Source: Clavaria fumosa
Lineage: Eukaryota; Basidiomycota; Agaricomycetes; Agaricales; Clavariaceae
DNA length: 64,000 nucleotides
NCBI GenBank assembly: GCA_951802425.1
Contig: OX637804.1
Location: forward strand, 2,837,044-2,901,043
Direction of reading: 5' to 3'
The position numbers were made by a program, and so were the translations under genes. The first letter of the stretch is position 1. Each line of letters opens with the position of its first letter. Under the pieces are notes generated by a model that saw only the letters and a list, made by a program, of their open reading frames with translations, had not been told where the DNA came from and made no database searches. Below, piece after piece: positions 1-11,432 of the stretch.

Positions 1-705
1 GAGGAGAGATGGATGAATGAGGAGAGAAGCCGGGCATGGGAAATTCAACTAGATTATATAATCCGTTCCACTGTGACGTCAGTAACGCTAGTAACGCTAG
101 TAACGCTGGTAACGCTGGTAACGCTGGTAATGCCAGCGACTCAACGGCTCAACGACGGTCACCGTGAACGCAGGAAGTACCTCCACAAACTCCTCATTAA
201 ACCGCTCGCAGTGAGAAAGGCGGAGACAGTTGTGATAAACCGCGACTTTGACCGTGACCGCAACCGCGACCAACCGCGAACATGACATAACCGCGACCAT
301 GATCACAGCCGCGATCGTGATCGCAAACCCTCGTATCCGGGCTCTGGAAACGACAATGAGGTACCGAAACTGTAAATGATCCCAATGAACGTGTCGCTCA
401 CAACGTCCACGACACAAGCGGAACTCCCACCGCGCATATCACTGCGATTGACACCAACCCCTAACACCGATACCGACAGCGGCATCGACGCCCACACCCA
501 ATCGACAACAACCAAAGCACGGGTTACACTTTGAACACGTCACGGACGACACGAGAAAAAGCACAACAACACATCGAGTAAGGGGCACAGGTGAAATTAG
601 ATTTGCGCATTGTAGGTATCTTTCGACCGACCAGGCACCGCTCCCTCTATGTACTCCTTGACATATACGTACAAGCATAGGGCAATGCCCCAAAATAAGT
701 TATTG
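1..705. other. Intergenic region, no gene recognised
   Basis: I see no convincing coding exon here. The stretch holds a 9 bp minisatellite (82-135), a palindromic TGACGTCA at 74-81 and, from about 235 to 335, an imperfect run of CCGCGACC-like words (AACCGCGAC, GACCGCAACC and similar). Open frames in this part follow the short repeats and look incidental. The helicase gene ends at 706 and is read towards this region, so its 3' UTR and polyadenylation site probably lie here. Confidence 0.5.
82..135. repeat. 9 bp minisatellite, about 6 copies
   Basis: Six adjacent copies of GTAACGCTG/GTAACGCTA are visible, the last diverged to GTAATGCCA. The unit length is a multiple of three, so the array stays open in reading frames on both strands, which explains the short repetitive ORFs around it. 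I see no function. Confidence 0.85.
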
Positions 706-3700
706 CTAGAATTCTAGTTGTTTGTTCTTCCGCATCTCCCAATAGACTAGAATGAGTTCGTGTACATTAACGAGTGCGGCAGGATTTTGCGTTCTGCTTG
801 AGAGGTACCTCGCAATGTCATCCATGCCTCTGCTGTGTTCTGGAATCTCTAGCTGATCAAATACGGCGCGTTGAATCGATGGAGTTGTGCATATCAGGTA
901 CGACAGGGGTTTCAGCCAGTCCCCAAATTCACAGTCGTTTGGGTCTGGCATTTTCCCAGCAACCGGTTTGGGGTGGTCGAATGGGTGACTTTGGGGAACT
1001 AGGCAAATGAAACACAGTTGATTCCCTGGGAACCTGAGTAGTTTACGGAACGCCTGGTACTGCTCGTGTAGGGGTTGAAAGCGGGGACAGCGGAAAGGGG
1101 TATTGTGGCTGCTTGGGTCGCTTACACCGTGGAACCAGCACGAAGCGCAGAGTCTGCCGTGGGTTTGAAGGAGTTGAGATAGAAGATCCAATTTCGTTTG
1201 TTTGTTTCCGAACTCGTATCGGATTGTTTCAGAGACGGTGTTGTTAGTAGGGTGGTCTGGCCATGTGGAAGTTTCAATCAGCTTAGAAACCTGAACAGTC
1301 GGATGAGTGACTTACTGTCTCTGGGGTTATGACGTGTAGCAAGAGTGGGTCGTGGGTGGGTATGTGGGACATGAGGGAGTGTGAGATGGCGGGCGGTACG
1401 CAAGGGTGGATGGGGTGGCGTCATAGCGGGGCGAGGCGGGATTGTGGGTGGGCGACGACGATGTTGCGGCTCCTCGTTGTCCCTTTCGATCCCCCGTTCG
1501 ATGTCCCGCTCCTCATGGGGAAGTGATGGACGTCGTGATGAACGGTCCTCTGTCGGTGAAACAGGGGCTCGCAATGCACGTGTGTGTGTTGGTGTTACGA
1601 GGGGGGACGTCGACGGTGGGGTTAGCACGACCGGCAGGGAAGTTTCGGTGAGAGGTGTCGTCGGCGGTTGCGGTTGACGTAGTCGCGGCCGACGTACCAT
1701 CGGTTCATCCTGGCATTTTAGAAATCAGTTGGGCGGTTGTTCTCGTAATATTGAATGAACTTACCGCAACATTGATACAAGAATCGCATAGTTGTCCCAT
1801 CGGTATTGCGGTGCAGCTGTAAGCCTGTCCGTCGGAGTGGCGACCAATTTCCGTGCGTCGGCATTGACCTCTTTCTATGAGGTAACGACGCATGGCCCCA
1901 CGGCCTTTATGGTCCGTTTGTGTGACATCGTCGTCATCTCCCGAGGGGATTTCTGAGTATAAGAGGAGAGCCTTCGCCGGCTCTCCATCGCGTCCCGCCC
2001 TTCCTGTCATTTGATCGTATTCCAGTAACCCGTATGGCGCCTCGATGTTGAGGATGAACCGAACATGTTGGTAGTCGATACCCTCTCCAAACGCAGATGT
2101 TGCAATCAGCCACTGATGTTTTCCCTGACGCCAATCCCCTGACACGATCGGTTTCTCGTCCGCGTCCATTGGTCCGATGTACATGGGATAGCCAGTGTGT
2201 TGCACCATCGTATTTGCGATATGTGTCGTCTTACAAAAGGCGATGCCACGATCTTGTATCCGGAACGACCGGGCCACTGCCGTCATGATTTGCACAGCTC
2301 GGTCGTATATTTCGTCTTTCATGACCTTCACGGCGCGGTAGGAGATCTCCGGACGATATGTTGGAGCGCGCACTACCTGTACAGTGCGCGGGTCGAGTCT
2401 CATTTTCTCGATGATCGCAGTCACCGAAAACTGAGGAAGAGTTGCTGATAGGAATATGAGAGGCACCGAAAATTGGGACAAGGCGACGAGGGTTTCAAAA
2501 CATGGCCGGAACTCATGGGATATGAGTAAGTGGTGTGCCTCATCGATGACGATACGCCTCAGCATGCCAATATCGTGCATACTCTTGAGCAGGTTGATGA
2601 AGTGCCCGTCATTCGTCTTGTGTACCGGTGCAAATAGGAGACGCGTCCGCTCAGCATTGAACGATTTATTCCCATATTCGCAATGTGGGATATTGTAAAG
2701 CGCCGCGGTCTTCATGTGTTGCTCATGTAGTGCGCGTAGGGGTGTGATCACAACGGATACACCGTCCCTTTCCGCTTTGGCTGGACCGAAGAAAGCCAGA
2801 CTCTTCCCGCCTCCTGTACCGATGATACCGATGACGTGAGTCTCTCCACGGCAAACAAGTTCCACGAGTTCTGCTTGTTGTGGAGATTTGAAGTTGACCG
2901 TCGAATCATTGAAGAGCAGCTCCAGTATCCGACGACGTCCGGGATGTACTGCGACTTGGGGGGGAGTTATTTGCCACGCGTTATTGACCGAAATTGCGGC
3001 CCTGGGAATTGATTGCACCGTCCTTTCAAGGACATCTGTAATCAATGGCATCACCGACGTCTCCCATGTGTGTCTCAACTCTTTCTCTATTATCCCTTGC
3101 ATCTCATGTCGCCGTATCATTGTGTCTAGGAGACTCTGGATTTTCTCGGTTAGTCGCGATACGCCATACTGTGTGTCATCTCCTTTTTCAACGCCAGGAT
3201 TATTTCCCTCGGATGGGATGGCCAGTTTCTGGAACCGATGGAGTTGTATCGACCCCTTAAGCCATCTGGCAAAAGCATCATCATGAAAGTCATCGCGAAG
3301 ATGGTTATATTCGATGCCGTAGGCATATCGCCCTGTTCGCTCAGAATGTCCAAATTGTTGCAGAAGGGGATTGTCCTCTTCATCATCCTCGTCAAGCGCC
3401 GAGTCGTCATTGAGGTCGATGTCGAGGAGATGACAAAATATCGTTCTCGCCAGTTGCCTCCAGTCGGATACCTTAAGCGAGATGTAGAGATGTTCTTCTG
3501 TCATCGCCGTCATGATCCGCGAGAAACTACTTGTATTCATCGTCCTTCCGGACCGGACCCAGAGATAGCGTTGATAATTTCGGATACCTTCTTCGTCGTA
3601 AATTTCTGGGGCCAGCATCTGTTCAACTGGTCGGATTAGGACGAGTGTGTAGAGCATAATGCGCATCGCTTCTCGTGCTGGGAACCGGGCAATCAATTTA

Positions 3701-6333
3701 TCTGCGCCGGTGTTATGTCTCGTCTTGTTGTACGTGTTGACCAATGTCAGGTATCCGGATATCGCGTAAAGGGTGCGGGGGGTCGTCTCGGTGTTGACGA
3801 TCGTCTGGTACTCCATCTCGCTGCCACGTGCAGGACCACCTTGCGTAAATTGTACCAACATGTATAGGATGTTGTACAGCTCCGCAAAATTCCCGAATAG
3901 GTCATACAGAGCGCCTGTATATCATCAGTCCAGATCTTTGCGTCCCAGTATAGGTACGTACCGCGCTTGATATCCACCCCGCCGTGTGCGTGTCGCAAGC
4001 AAAATCGATCAGAAACTGCTGGATCATCCAGCAGACGGCGAGCAAATGCATTCGAGAATTTGTGAAACGGGTTGCGTTGGTCCATGACGAAAGAGTAACC
4101 GGGTGTTGTGTTCCTCAAGTCATCACGAATCCACTTTCTCGGTTCCTCAAGATTCATACATTGTTCGATTACCTCCTCAAACTCGGGGAAATCTAGTCCT
4201 TGAAGTGCTTTTGAGAGGCGTGAATTTCCCTCTTCGACCATCCAGCGTATGAATGCGACCAATCTCTTCATGGAGATTGGTTGACCGTCCATCTGCACCA
4301 CGCTATAGTCTTGATTCCAGCAAAATCGGGGTAGGTGTTTTACTTTAAATGACAGTGACGCTATCAAATGAAATTGTTCGCGGAGTGCATTGAATTGGGT
4401 GGGTTGTCCCTCTGTCAGAATGGGTTTTATGGATTCGTGATAGACTCTGTGGAGATAGTCAGTCAGTCGGTCAGTCGCTAGTCTGTTGCGGCCGATGAAG
4501 GTGATACTAACTCTATAATCGATCCTACATGATCCCTTTTTCGCTTCGAAGCCTCTACACAGGCAATGGCGCGGATGAACCATTGGATCCGACTAAAATG
4601 TGGTGGCATCATGTGGACTGGAGGGAAAGTTCGGTTCGCTTTCACATGGTATACGACGAGGAATCGTCGCATGGGACAGAGCCAGTCATTGTCCTGGATT
4701 TCTTGTGGGTAAGTCGATAAAAGCGCGAATGACAGTTTGTGAAGCGGATCAAAGAGGTGTAGGCCGCGTTCAATGTTTTTTTCTAGTTTCTCTGCGCATG
4801 TATTCTGCTCCGCAGACAAGGTGATGGGGAATTTCTCTATGGGGGCATGACGGGATCGGAGGACCATGCACAGATAGCAGACCCAAATATGTGCCACGCG
4901 CTTCAAGTACTCTTCCGTCTGCGGTTTACGGAATGGCGTGTTTTCGACGTTGCTGTACAACCAGTATCATGACATGTTCAACTGTCAGGGTCATTAATGG
5001 GACTTACGTAGTTGGGGAATTAATTAGTCGAAGAAAGAGAGTAGGGAGTGTCGACAGTAGCTCCGATGCGTGTTGGATGTAGTCTCCAACAGCTTCGACG
5101 AGGGGCATGTGTCGGTCGTCCTCTCCCTCTGGGTAAGCAACCAAGCTTCGCAGCTGATCGGTATCGCAATCTTTCATAGGAACATGCCAACGGGTTGCAT
5201 ATAGGAAGCCATCGAGTTGTCGTCCGTCGAGGGGTGGCTCCACTATGCTGGGTTGTGGGGGTTGCCTGCGCTTCACTATTGCCGTGTGGTATGCATCGAA
5301 TGTGCTACCCGATATTGTTTGTGTGAGTGATGCGTCCGTTTCTACGAGGGTTGTTCGTCCTCGAAACTCGTATATCTGGTGCATGGTTGCCGGGGCTGAG
5401 GCCTTGGTACTCGAGACGCCAGGATGGTGTTCTCTGTGGTGAATTTGCATTGTACGTTGAGACGCCTGTAGACGGCCACAACCAGCTATCAGGCACTTGA
5501 ACCCTTTGACGTGTTTGAGGCCGGGGATGGGGGCTATTGGAGAATTGGGTAAGCGCGGTTTCCCATCTAGTTCATGGCGGTCGATCGCCTCTTTGAACTC
5601 GATAGCGGGAGGGACGGTTGGAAAATGGCGCATGGCATGGGTGCGGACTTCAGTGGGGAGTATAGCCGCGCCACAGTTGATACAAAATATGATCCTCAGC
5701 ATCGGTTCTATACGGAGGTCATAGCGGGACAACAGAACGTTCCGGGTCGGCTGTGGATCGAAGTCGTAAGGGTGGTTACGACGGGTTTTTCGTGATGGAC
5801 GTGGTGATTGCTCTCGAGTACTTGCTTCGCGCCTTCGTTTGGGAAGAGCTGGTTGATCTGAAAAGTACGGAGCAGAGGTTGACTCCGGGTGTTGATACGA
5901 TGCTTCAGAGGGTCCTTGCTGATGAGACGGTGAGGATCGCTCTGATCCACCAGCCAACTCAGGCCGATGGACAGAGACGAGAGTTTCGGCTTCTATGTCG
6001 GAATCGAAGGGATGTGAGGCGTTGGAGGGAGAGGCGCTGTCGTCGATTGATGCCTCGTAACTGCCGTTGTGTGTCATAAGGTGTTCGCTCAGGTCCGTCT
6101 GAGTGTTGCAGCGAACGTGACAATGCCGACATCTGTAGTTGTGATACCGGGACATGTGTGACAGCAAATGTCCAGGCTTTATGATCTGTGGGCAGTAGTC
6201 GCATTTTTGGGAGTGATCGGAAGATGTGGCTTGGGTTTGGGGTGAGCGGACGTTTGGGGAACTGTAATGCGGTCGTATGTTTGTTCATGCTGATACACTA
6301 GCACCTTATCACTCACGTTGGAGATTCAGACAT
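706..6333 (-). CDS. RecQ-family telomere-linked helicase with C2H2/DUF3505-like N-terminus
   Basis: Spliced model on the minus strand: exons 6333-6317, 6261-5008, 4952-4512, 4446-3962, 3914-1765, 1709-1316 and 1256-706. The six introns are 47-65 bp, start GTGAGT, GTAAGT, GTTAGT or GTACGT, end AG, and keep phase throughout, giving 1763 residues without a stop. Domains in order: two C2H2 fingers (C26/C29/H41/H46 and C50/C53/H66/H70); a DUF3505-like Cys/His region at about 185-287; a long helical middle part; then a superfamily 2 helicase core with Walker A GTGGGKS (1098-1104), DEAH (1190-1193), SAT (1222-1224), motif V GEGID, and motif VI QMTGRAGRDG (1367-1376). RecQ zinc cysteines follow (CRR at 1417, C1433, CDSC at 1442-1445), then a proline-rich linker (1450-1580) and a Cys-containing tail. 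RecQ enzymes unwind DNA 3'-5'. In fungi, relatives with this layout often lie in subtelomeres. The telomere-like array 56 kb away fits that, but a telomere role is inferred. Confidence 0.9.
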
Positions 6334-6815
6334 TATTGGCAGCAACAATGGCGGGCGTGTGGGAGCGTGTGGTTCAAGTGGAAGCGTGTAGTTCAGGTGG
6401 AGGGGATGGCGGTGGTACGCAGGTTAGAAAGCCCTCAATATATACTCGATTTGAGAGGCGCCAGAGAAGTGACACGGGTCGTTCGACAGGGGCTCACTCG
6501 GAGAAGTATGCCTTGACATTTAATTAAGACTCGGCATGTCAGGCTTCGATGATCCGATATTGGGATTGTCGGCGCAGTCGCGTTGATTAAACTCGTTCTC
6601 GTCAATCCGCTTCGTTTTTTGCTATCTCCCAGTTCATTTCTATTTTCTAATGTGACGTCATTGCCCGACAGAAAAAGCCATTGCCCGACTTTGCCGAGAC
6701 GTCCACGTGATCTCATATTCATCGCTTTTATCACATATTTTATCCCGTCAGATCCTTCCCTGTCTTCTCCATCACTCTATCCTTGACCTAGACATTCTCC
6801 GTCTCCGTTTTTCAG
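6334..6815. promoter_or_regulatory. Divergent promoter region with a CRE-like site
   Basis: The 482 bp lie between the helicase ATG (6333, minus) and the ATG of the acidic protein gene (6816, plus), so both promoters must sit here unless 5' UTR introns move them. A perfect TGACGTCA palindrome is at 6653-6660, the classical site for bZIP proteins of the ATF/CREB class. The same octamer also occurs at 74-81 and 8258-8265. I see no clear TATA box. The TTTTCAG just before 6816 could also be a 3' splice site, in which case the plus gene would begin further upstream. Confidence 0.45.
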
Positions 6816-9082
6816 ATGCACGGCCAAATGTCTGACTGTGATGTGGCAGACTTCGCAGTAAGTTTCGTGTGCATGCGTGTGATAGTGATTTATACTTTGA
6901 TGCGCATACAACCAGGAGTTGGTTTCTATTCGCGAATGCTTTGCAATGCTTCAAAGTACCCATGACACCCTGGCCGATCTTGAGCAGAAATGGGTGTCGT
7001 TGGAGCCGTTATTGACAGGGCAGATCGAAATGCCAAAGGAGGTTTTTGAATGCGTCGAAATCCTGAGGAAGGAAGCCAAAAAAGTAGCGGAGATCCTCGT
7101 TAGGATTCCAGAACTGCCGACGGAGGCGAACATTGTTGCCGATATCCTCACCAGGACGCCGGAACCGTCCATGTCAATCCCAAACGAATCGAAGATCCGG
7201 CGGAAGCGGAAGCGACTCGTCGTGTCAGACAGCGAGGAGAATCCCGACAGCGACGAGATTCCGGAACAAGGGAAACATAAGGTTGATGACAATGACGATG
7301 ATGCTTCTGTGTCTGGTGAGTGTCAGCCATCGTACAAGCTCGTCTGTGGTGTGCGTAAATGGGTCGGAGATGTAGATAATGATGCCGACGTGGAATACGA
7401 TGACAACGTCAGTGGGAATGTTGGTATTGATGACGACGAGGACGACGAGGATGACGACGGCGAGAAGGCCAATGATGACGACCACAATGATGAAGGGCAC
7501 CGCCGGGGGCAAGGCGACAAGGGAAAGGACAACAGCAAGGCCAGCGATGAGGAACGTGAATCCGACAACGGCCAAGGTGGCGAGGGAGAGAAGGACGACG
7601 GCAAGAAGGTCGACAATGTGGACAGTGATTCCAACGATGGCCGGGGCGACGGAGAGAAGGACGACGGCAAGCAGGCCGATGGGATGGAGAGTGATTCCGA
7701 CGAGGGTCGAGGTGATGGCGAGAAGGGCGATGGAAAGAAGGCTGATGATGTCGAGGGTGAATCCGACGAAGACGATGGTGAGGAGGTCGACGGTGGAAAG
7801 GCCGACGGCAAGACGGTCGATGGTGTGGGGAGTGAATCCGACAGCAGCCGAGACGATGAGTTGGCAAGCCCTCTGGTGACTAGCCAAAGTTCTCTCCCTT
7901 GTTCTATTTGGATATCAATTCCTTTATCCCGGTTAGAACAGTACTATCGTTGTCGCGCAAAGTGGTCGAAAAAGCTTACGAGTATTGAATCGGGCAAACA
8001 TGATACTCTCATCATTTTCAAGCGCTCCATTACTACCAGTCCAGGCCATCGACATCATGCTGAATCCCGTCGTTGGTACCCTGGCTGATATGGAGAATGA
8101 GAGTTTCAAGCGCTTAATTCGCGGTTATATGGCGGTCGATAGCACCGACGAGGAAGAATACGTGGCATTCGTAGGTTCTAAATTAGTCTTTGTGTCGTTT
8201 CTGAACCAGTGTGAGTCGCTAGACTGACGCATTTAAGCCATATAAATGTGGGCATGGTGACGTCAGGAAGATTTGCCGCACCTGGCTAGATCAAGGGAAG
8301 CATGGCCGAGCCAATGACCAGCTTCGGAATAGGCATCTGGTGCGTTTGTTGCCTTCTGCTCTTGTTTGTCTTGGATGTAACGCGCCTGGTAGTATTTGAC
8401 GAAACGGGAGTTTAGCCGCGTCGGGGACAGTTATATTGAGATGATGCTAATGCAGATGAACACTCTAGAGCTGACCATTGACATCGAGCGGCAATCACAG
8501 GGCCGTGGAGGAATGCGCTGGAAGACAAATTTCAATCGCCTCGTCTTCCAAGAAACAGAGCCATATCGGCACCAATTTGCCGCCTTGAAGACGGCCCAAA
8601 AAGAAGAGAAAATGAAGGAGCTTTCGGTCGAGTATAAAGAGTGGATGCGCGCCAACCAAGAAACGGTAACAAGACGTAATCGGTTGCTTCATTTATACAA
8701 GACGGTGCGTCTCTGTTTTTATTATTATTTAAAAAAGGAATTATTATTATAAGCGTGTGTGGGCACTCACATATTTACAACGTAGTTTGGACCCGCCTTG
8801 TTGCTCGATCCTTTGTGGGATGTTGATCGGCTCCGCCATCGATCCACCGACTATACGCGCGTTTTGGATATGGTTGTCAGAGGAGTGAAGGACGAGAGGG
8901 CGCGTGAAGACGAACATGGAGTGAATGAATACAACGACGGGTTCGTGAGGATTCCCTGGAGGGACTTGGAAAAGAACGCGAAAGACTTGTTGGAGCAGGT
9001 CGCTTTTGCGTTGGCCGGAGAGGAGGTTTATCAATACGTCTCCCTTTTCTTCAAAAAGTTTCCAGTCGCCACGTCCCACTGA
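6816..9082 (+). CDS. Unknown acidic, lysine-rich nuclear-type protein, seven exons
   Basis: Not recognised. My model has exons 6816-6857, 6916-7315, 7376-7981, 8040-8170, 8238-8339, 8393-8704 and 8786-9082; phases agree and give 629 residues. A helical N-terminus (about 1-100) is followed by a basic RRKRKR cluster (109-114), a probable nuclear localisation signal. Next comes a long low-complexity stretch of Asp/Glu/Gly/Lys with repeated DGEKDDGK-like units, to about residue 330. The C-terminal half is normal globular-looking protein with a Cys/His patch (YKCGHGDVRKIC) in exon 5 and charged helices in exons 6-7. The 60 bp intron 7316-7375 is in frame and could be retained. The exon 4 end is uncertain: GTAGGT at 8171 or GTGTCG at 8192 both keep phase. 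It is divergent from the helicase gene. A nuclear or chromatin role is only a guess from composition. Confidence 0.6.
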
Positions 9083-9139
9083 GTCTGACGATGCTTTCCT
9101 GTCGGTACTCGTTATGTTTCTTTCTTTTTTACTCTGTAG

Positions 9140-9480
9140 TTTAATGTCAGGGGGCGGATAGCCGAGGACCAGGGATCAGGTGCGAGTGCCATGTTAGACC
9201 GCGCAACGTAGAAGTGTCTCTGTCGCCCCTTGCCGCCAGCCAACTCAGCCTGGAGGCCAGGGGATCAGGTGCGAGTGCCACTAGCATGAAGTTAGACGAC
9301 CACACAATGTAGGAGTTTCCCAGTCCCCTTGCCGCCAGCCAACTCAGCCTGGAGGCCAGGGGATCAGGTGCGAGTGCCACTAGCATGAAGTTAGACGACC
9401 ACACAATGTAGGAGTTTCCCAGTCCCCTTGCCGCCAGCCAACTCAGGCTAGAGATCAGGGAGAGCAGCGTGAACCCGGAT
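9140..9480. repeat. 99 bp minisatellite, about 3.3 copies
   Basis: The phrase GATCAGGTGCGAGTGCCA recurs at about 9174, 9263 and 9362, each time followed by a common tail ending near CCAGCCAACTCAG. The last full spacing is 99 bp; the first unit is about 10 bp shorter. A degenerate remnant follows to about 9530. I see no coding potential. Confidence 0.85.
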
Positions 9481-9680
9481 AGAAGTTTCCCAGTCGCCCC
9501 TTGTCACTAGCCAACTCAGACTGCAGGGCATCAGTTGTTCGTTATGCTTTTGCCGGGGGTATTAGCTAATCCGAGTCGTTTCCCACTCGAGCATTCCTCG
9601 AGTTCTTGAAGAGCAGCTTATCTAATCATCATGTGGCCAAAGTGCACGTGTCACTTTGAATGTGAAACGAGTCACGTGAA

Positions 9681-9763
9681 TGTTCGTGTCATTGCTTGTT
9701 CGTGTCATGTTTGTTCGTGTCATGTTTGTTCGTGTCATTGTTTGTTCGTGTCATGTTTGTTCA
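9681..9763. repeat. 15 bp minisatellite, about 5 copies
   Basis: TTTGTTCGTGTCATG is repeated head to tail with single-base variants and ends in a T-rich run. It lies directly before the 86 bp array. Confidence 0.8.
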
Positions 9764-9769
9764 TTTTTT

Positions 9770-10125
9770 TTTTCATCTTCTCCCATGACCACCCACTCTT
9801 CGTTCGTCGGGGTCTCCGTCCTACGCGGTCTGAGTTGACTGCTGGAGACGGAACCCCTTCATCTTTTCCCACGACCACCCACTCTTCGTTCGTCGGGGTC
9901 TCCGTCCTACGCAGTCTGAGTTGACTGCTGGAGACGGAACCCCTTCATCTTCTCCCACGACCACCCACTCTTCGTTCGTCGGGGTCTCCGTCCTACGCGG
10001 TCTGAGTTGACTGCTGGAGACGGAACCCCTTCATCTTCTCCCACAACCACCCACTCTTCGTTCGTCGGGGTCTCCGTCCTACGCGGTCTGAGTTGACTGC
10101 TGGAGACGGAACCCGCACTTCTTCT
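9770..10125. repeat. 86 bp minisatellite, about 4 copies
   Basis: GGAGACGGAACCC recurs at about 9844, 9930, 10016 and 10102, an exact 86 bp period. Units differ by a few single bases (for example GCGGTC versus GCAGTC). A partial, more diverged unit follows to about 10175. Confidence 0.9.
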
Positions 10126-10203
10126 GGGCTTCCTCCTTCTGTTTCTACCTAGTCTGAGCTGACTGGTGGGATCGGGGAGACCTGGTAGACCTGGGGTTCG
10201 TCT

Positions 10204-10695
10204 GTGGCATTTGCGTGCTTGTATACTGTACTTCTTTTAATACATGCATATTTCTCATTTCCCATCCTGTTGCTGTCCGGTACGGCGGCGTCGGTTGGAA
10301 GGTCGGCATTGCTTCTCGCAGGCGGTACGCTAGCGATTAGACTCCCGGTGCCTGGCGATTCTTCTTCTAAAAGTTATTATGATTATTTCATTCTTTTGCA
10401 TTCGTCGAGAACCTATGTTCATGTCCGGTTTATTGGATGGAGCCCCGTAAGAACACTTCCCCGGAACCCCGACAGACCTGACCAAGTTGTATTGCGCCCG
10501 ACCGTGGTTGATCATGGCGCTACGTTGGATGGTCTGGATTGGAATGAGGAGCGTCTTCGGTTTGTTTGGCGGCAAGGACATACTAGCTTGGGTCTCCTCG
10601 AATGGCGAGTGGGCCTCCTTCCATCGAGAGTGTCAGAAAACGTCGCTGATTCTCTAATTCTTCTTATATTTAAGGGAAGATGCATTCCAGTGTAA
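10204..10695 (+). CDS. Doubtful open frame of 163 codons
   Basis: The frame opens with GTG and has no in-frame ATG near its start. Its first 50 residues are hydrophobic, with two possible membrane spans. The remainder (for example LDWNEERLRFVWRQG) has fairly normal composition. I recognise no family. It lies between two minisatellite blocks and has no obvious promoter. It may be an exon of an unknown gene or a chance frame. Confidence 0.15.
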   Translation: MAFACLYTVLLLIHAYFSFPILLLSGTAASVGRSALLLAGGTLAIRLPVPGDSSSKSYYDYFILLHSSRTYVHVRFIGWSPVRTLPRNPDRPDQVVLRPTVVDHGATLDGLDWNEERLRFVWRQGHTSLGLLEWRVGLLPSRVSENVADSLILLIFKGRCIPV

Positions 10696-10729
10696 TTTGT
10701 CTTGTGGCTAAGCTCGTTGATTATAGCAA

Positions 10730-11400
10730 GCAATAGCGGGCGATAGCGGGTGATGCCTGAGTACACAATACCAACAAACACAGTAATGGGTGATACCGAT
10801 GTGGCAGGTCATACCGGCATGTGCAAAACCGACATACCGCTAAACACAATAGCGGGAAATACCGACGTGCGTAATAGCGAGATATCTCGGCATTCCAAGA
10901 ACCGACAAATCGCCAAACACAATAGCGGGCAATACCGACGCGCTTGATAGCGAGGTATATGGGTTGCCAAGACCCGACCTTGCGCTAAACATAATAGCGA
11001 GCAATGAGGATAGCGAAAGCATGATCACGTGTGTGCGGACGCGTGAAATACCGACGTGCGTAATAGCGAGATGTCTCGGCACGGCAAGAACCGACATACC
11101 GCTAAACCCAATAGCGAGCAATACCGACGTGCATGATAGCGAGATATATGGGCTGCCAAGACGCGACGTACCGCTAAACACAATAGCGGGTAATGCAAAT
11201 AGCGAAAGCATGATCACGTGTGTGCAGTATGAATAGCGGACTGCGGCAATAGTGAAAGCGTGCGTGACCAAGGATAGCGAAGGCGACGAAAGCGGGAGAA
11301 GCGATAGCGATGAGGATAGGGAAGGCGATGGACTGCGAGAATGAAAGCGAGGATAGCGTCGGGACAGCGAAAGACTAGATGACTATTAACAATAATGCAA
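10730..11400. repeat. Degenerate AATAGCG / ATACCGACGTG repeat block
   Basis: Short words AATAGCGRG, AATACCGACGTG, CCGCTAAACAC and GATAGCGA recur at irregular spacing of roughly 20-40 bp. A longer unit is also visible: AGCGAAAGCATGATCACGTG ends two successive blocks about 189 bp apart (ATGATCACG at 11021 and 11210). The block becomes AGCGA-rich and fades before the 651 bp satellite. I see no gene. Confidence 0.75.
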
Positions 11401-11432
11401 ATCCATTTCCGTATCTTAAGGTTGGTTGAAAT

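Noticed and set aside
1278..1700. Separate proline-rich gene (MVRRPRLRQPQPP..)
   Set aside because: A 55 bp intron (1710-1764) joins it in phase to the helicase core, and a 59 bp intron (1257-1315) joins it to the C-terminal exon, so it is an internal exon.
3747..4960. Helicase gene broken by frameshifts between 3.7 and 5.0 kb
   Set aside because: The apparent frame changes fall exactly on introns 3915-3961, 4447-4511 and 4953-5007 with proper ends and phase.
7225..7887. Long minus-strand frames opposite the acidic gene
   Set aside because: They are mirror frames of the GAC/GAT/GAG-rich coding strand: hydrophobic or Ser/Pro-rich low complexity, no introns that fit, no family features.
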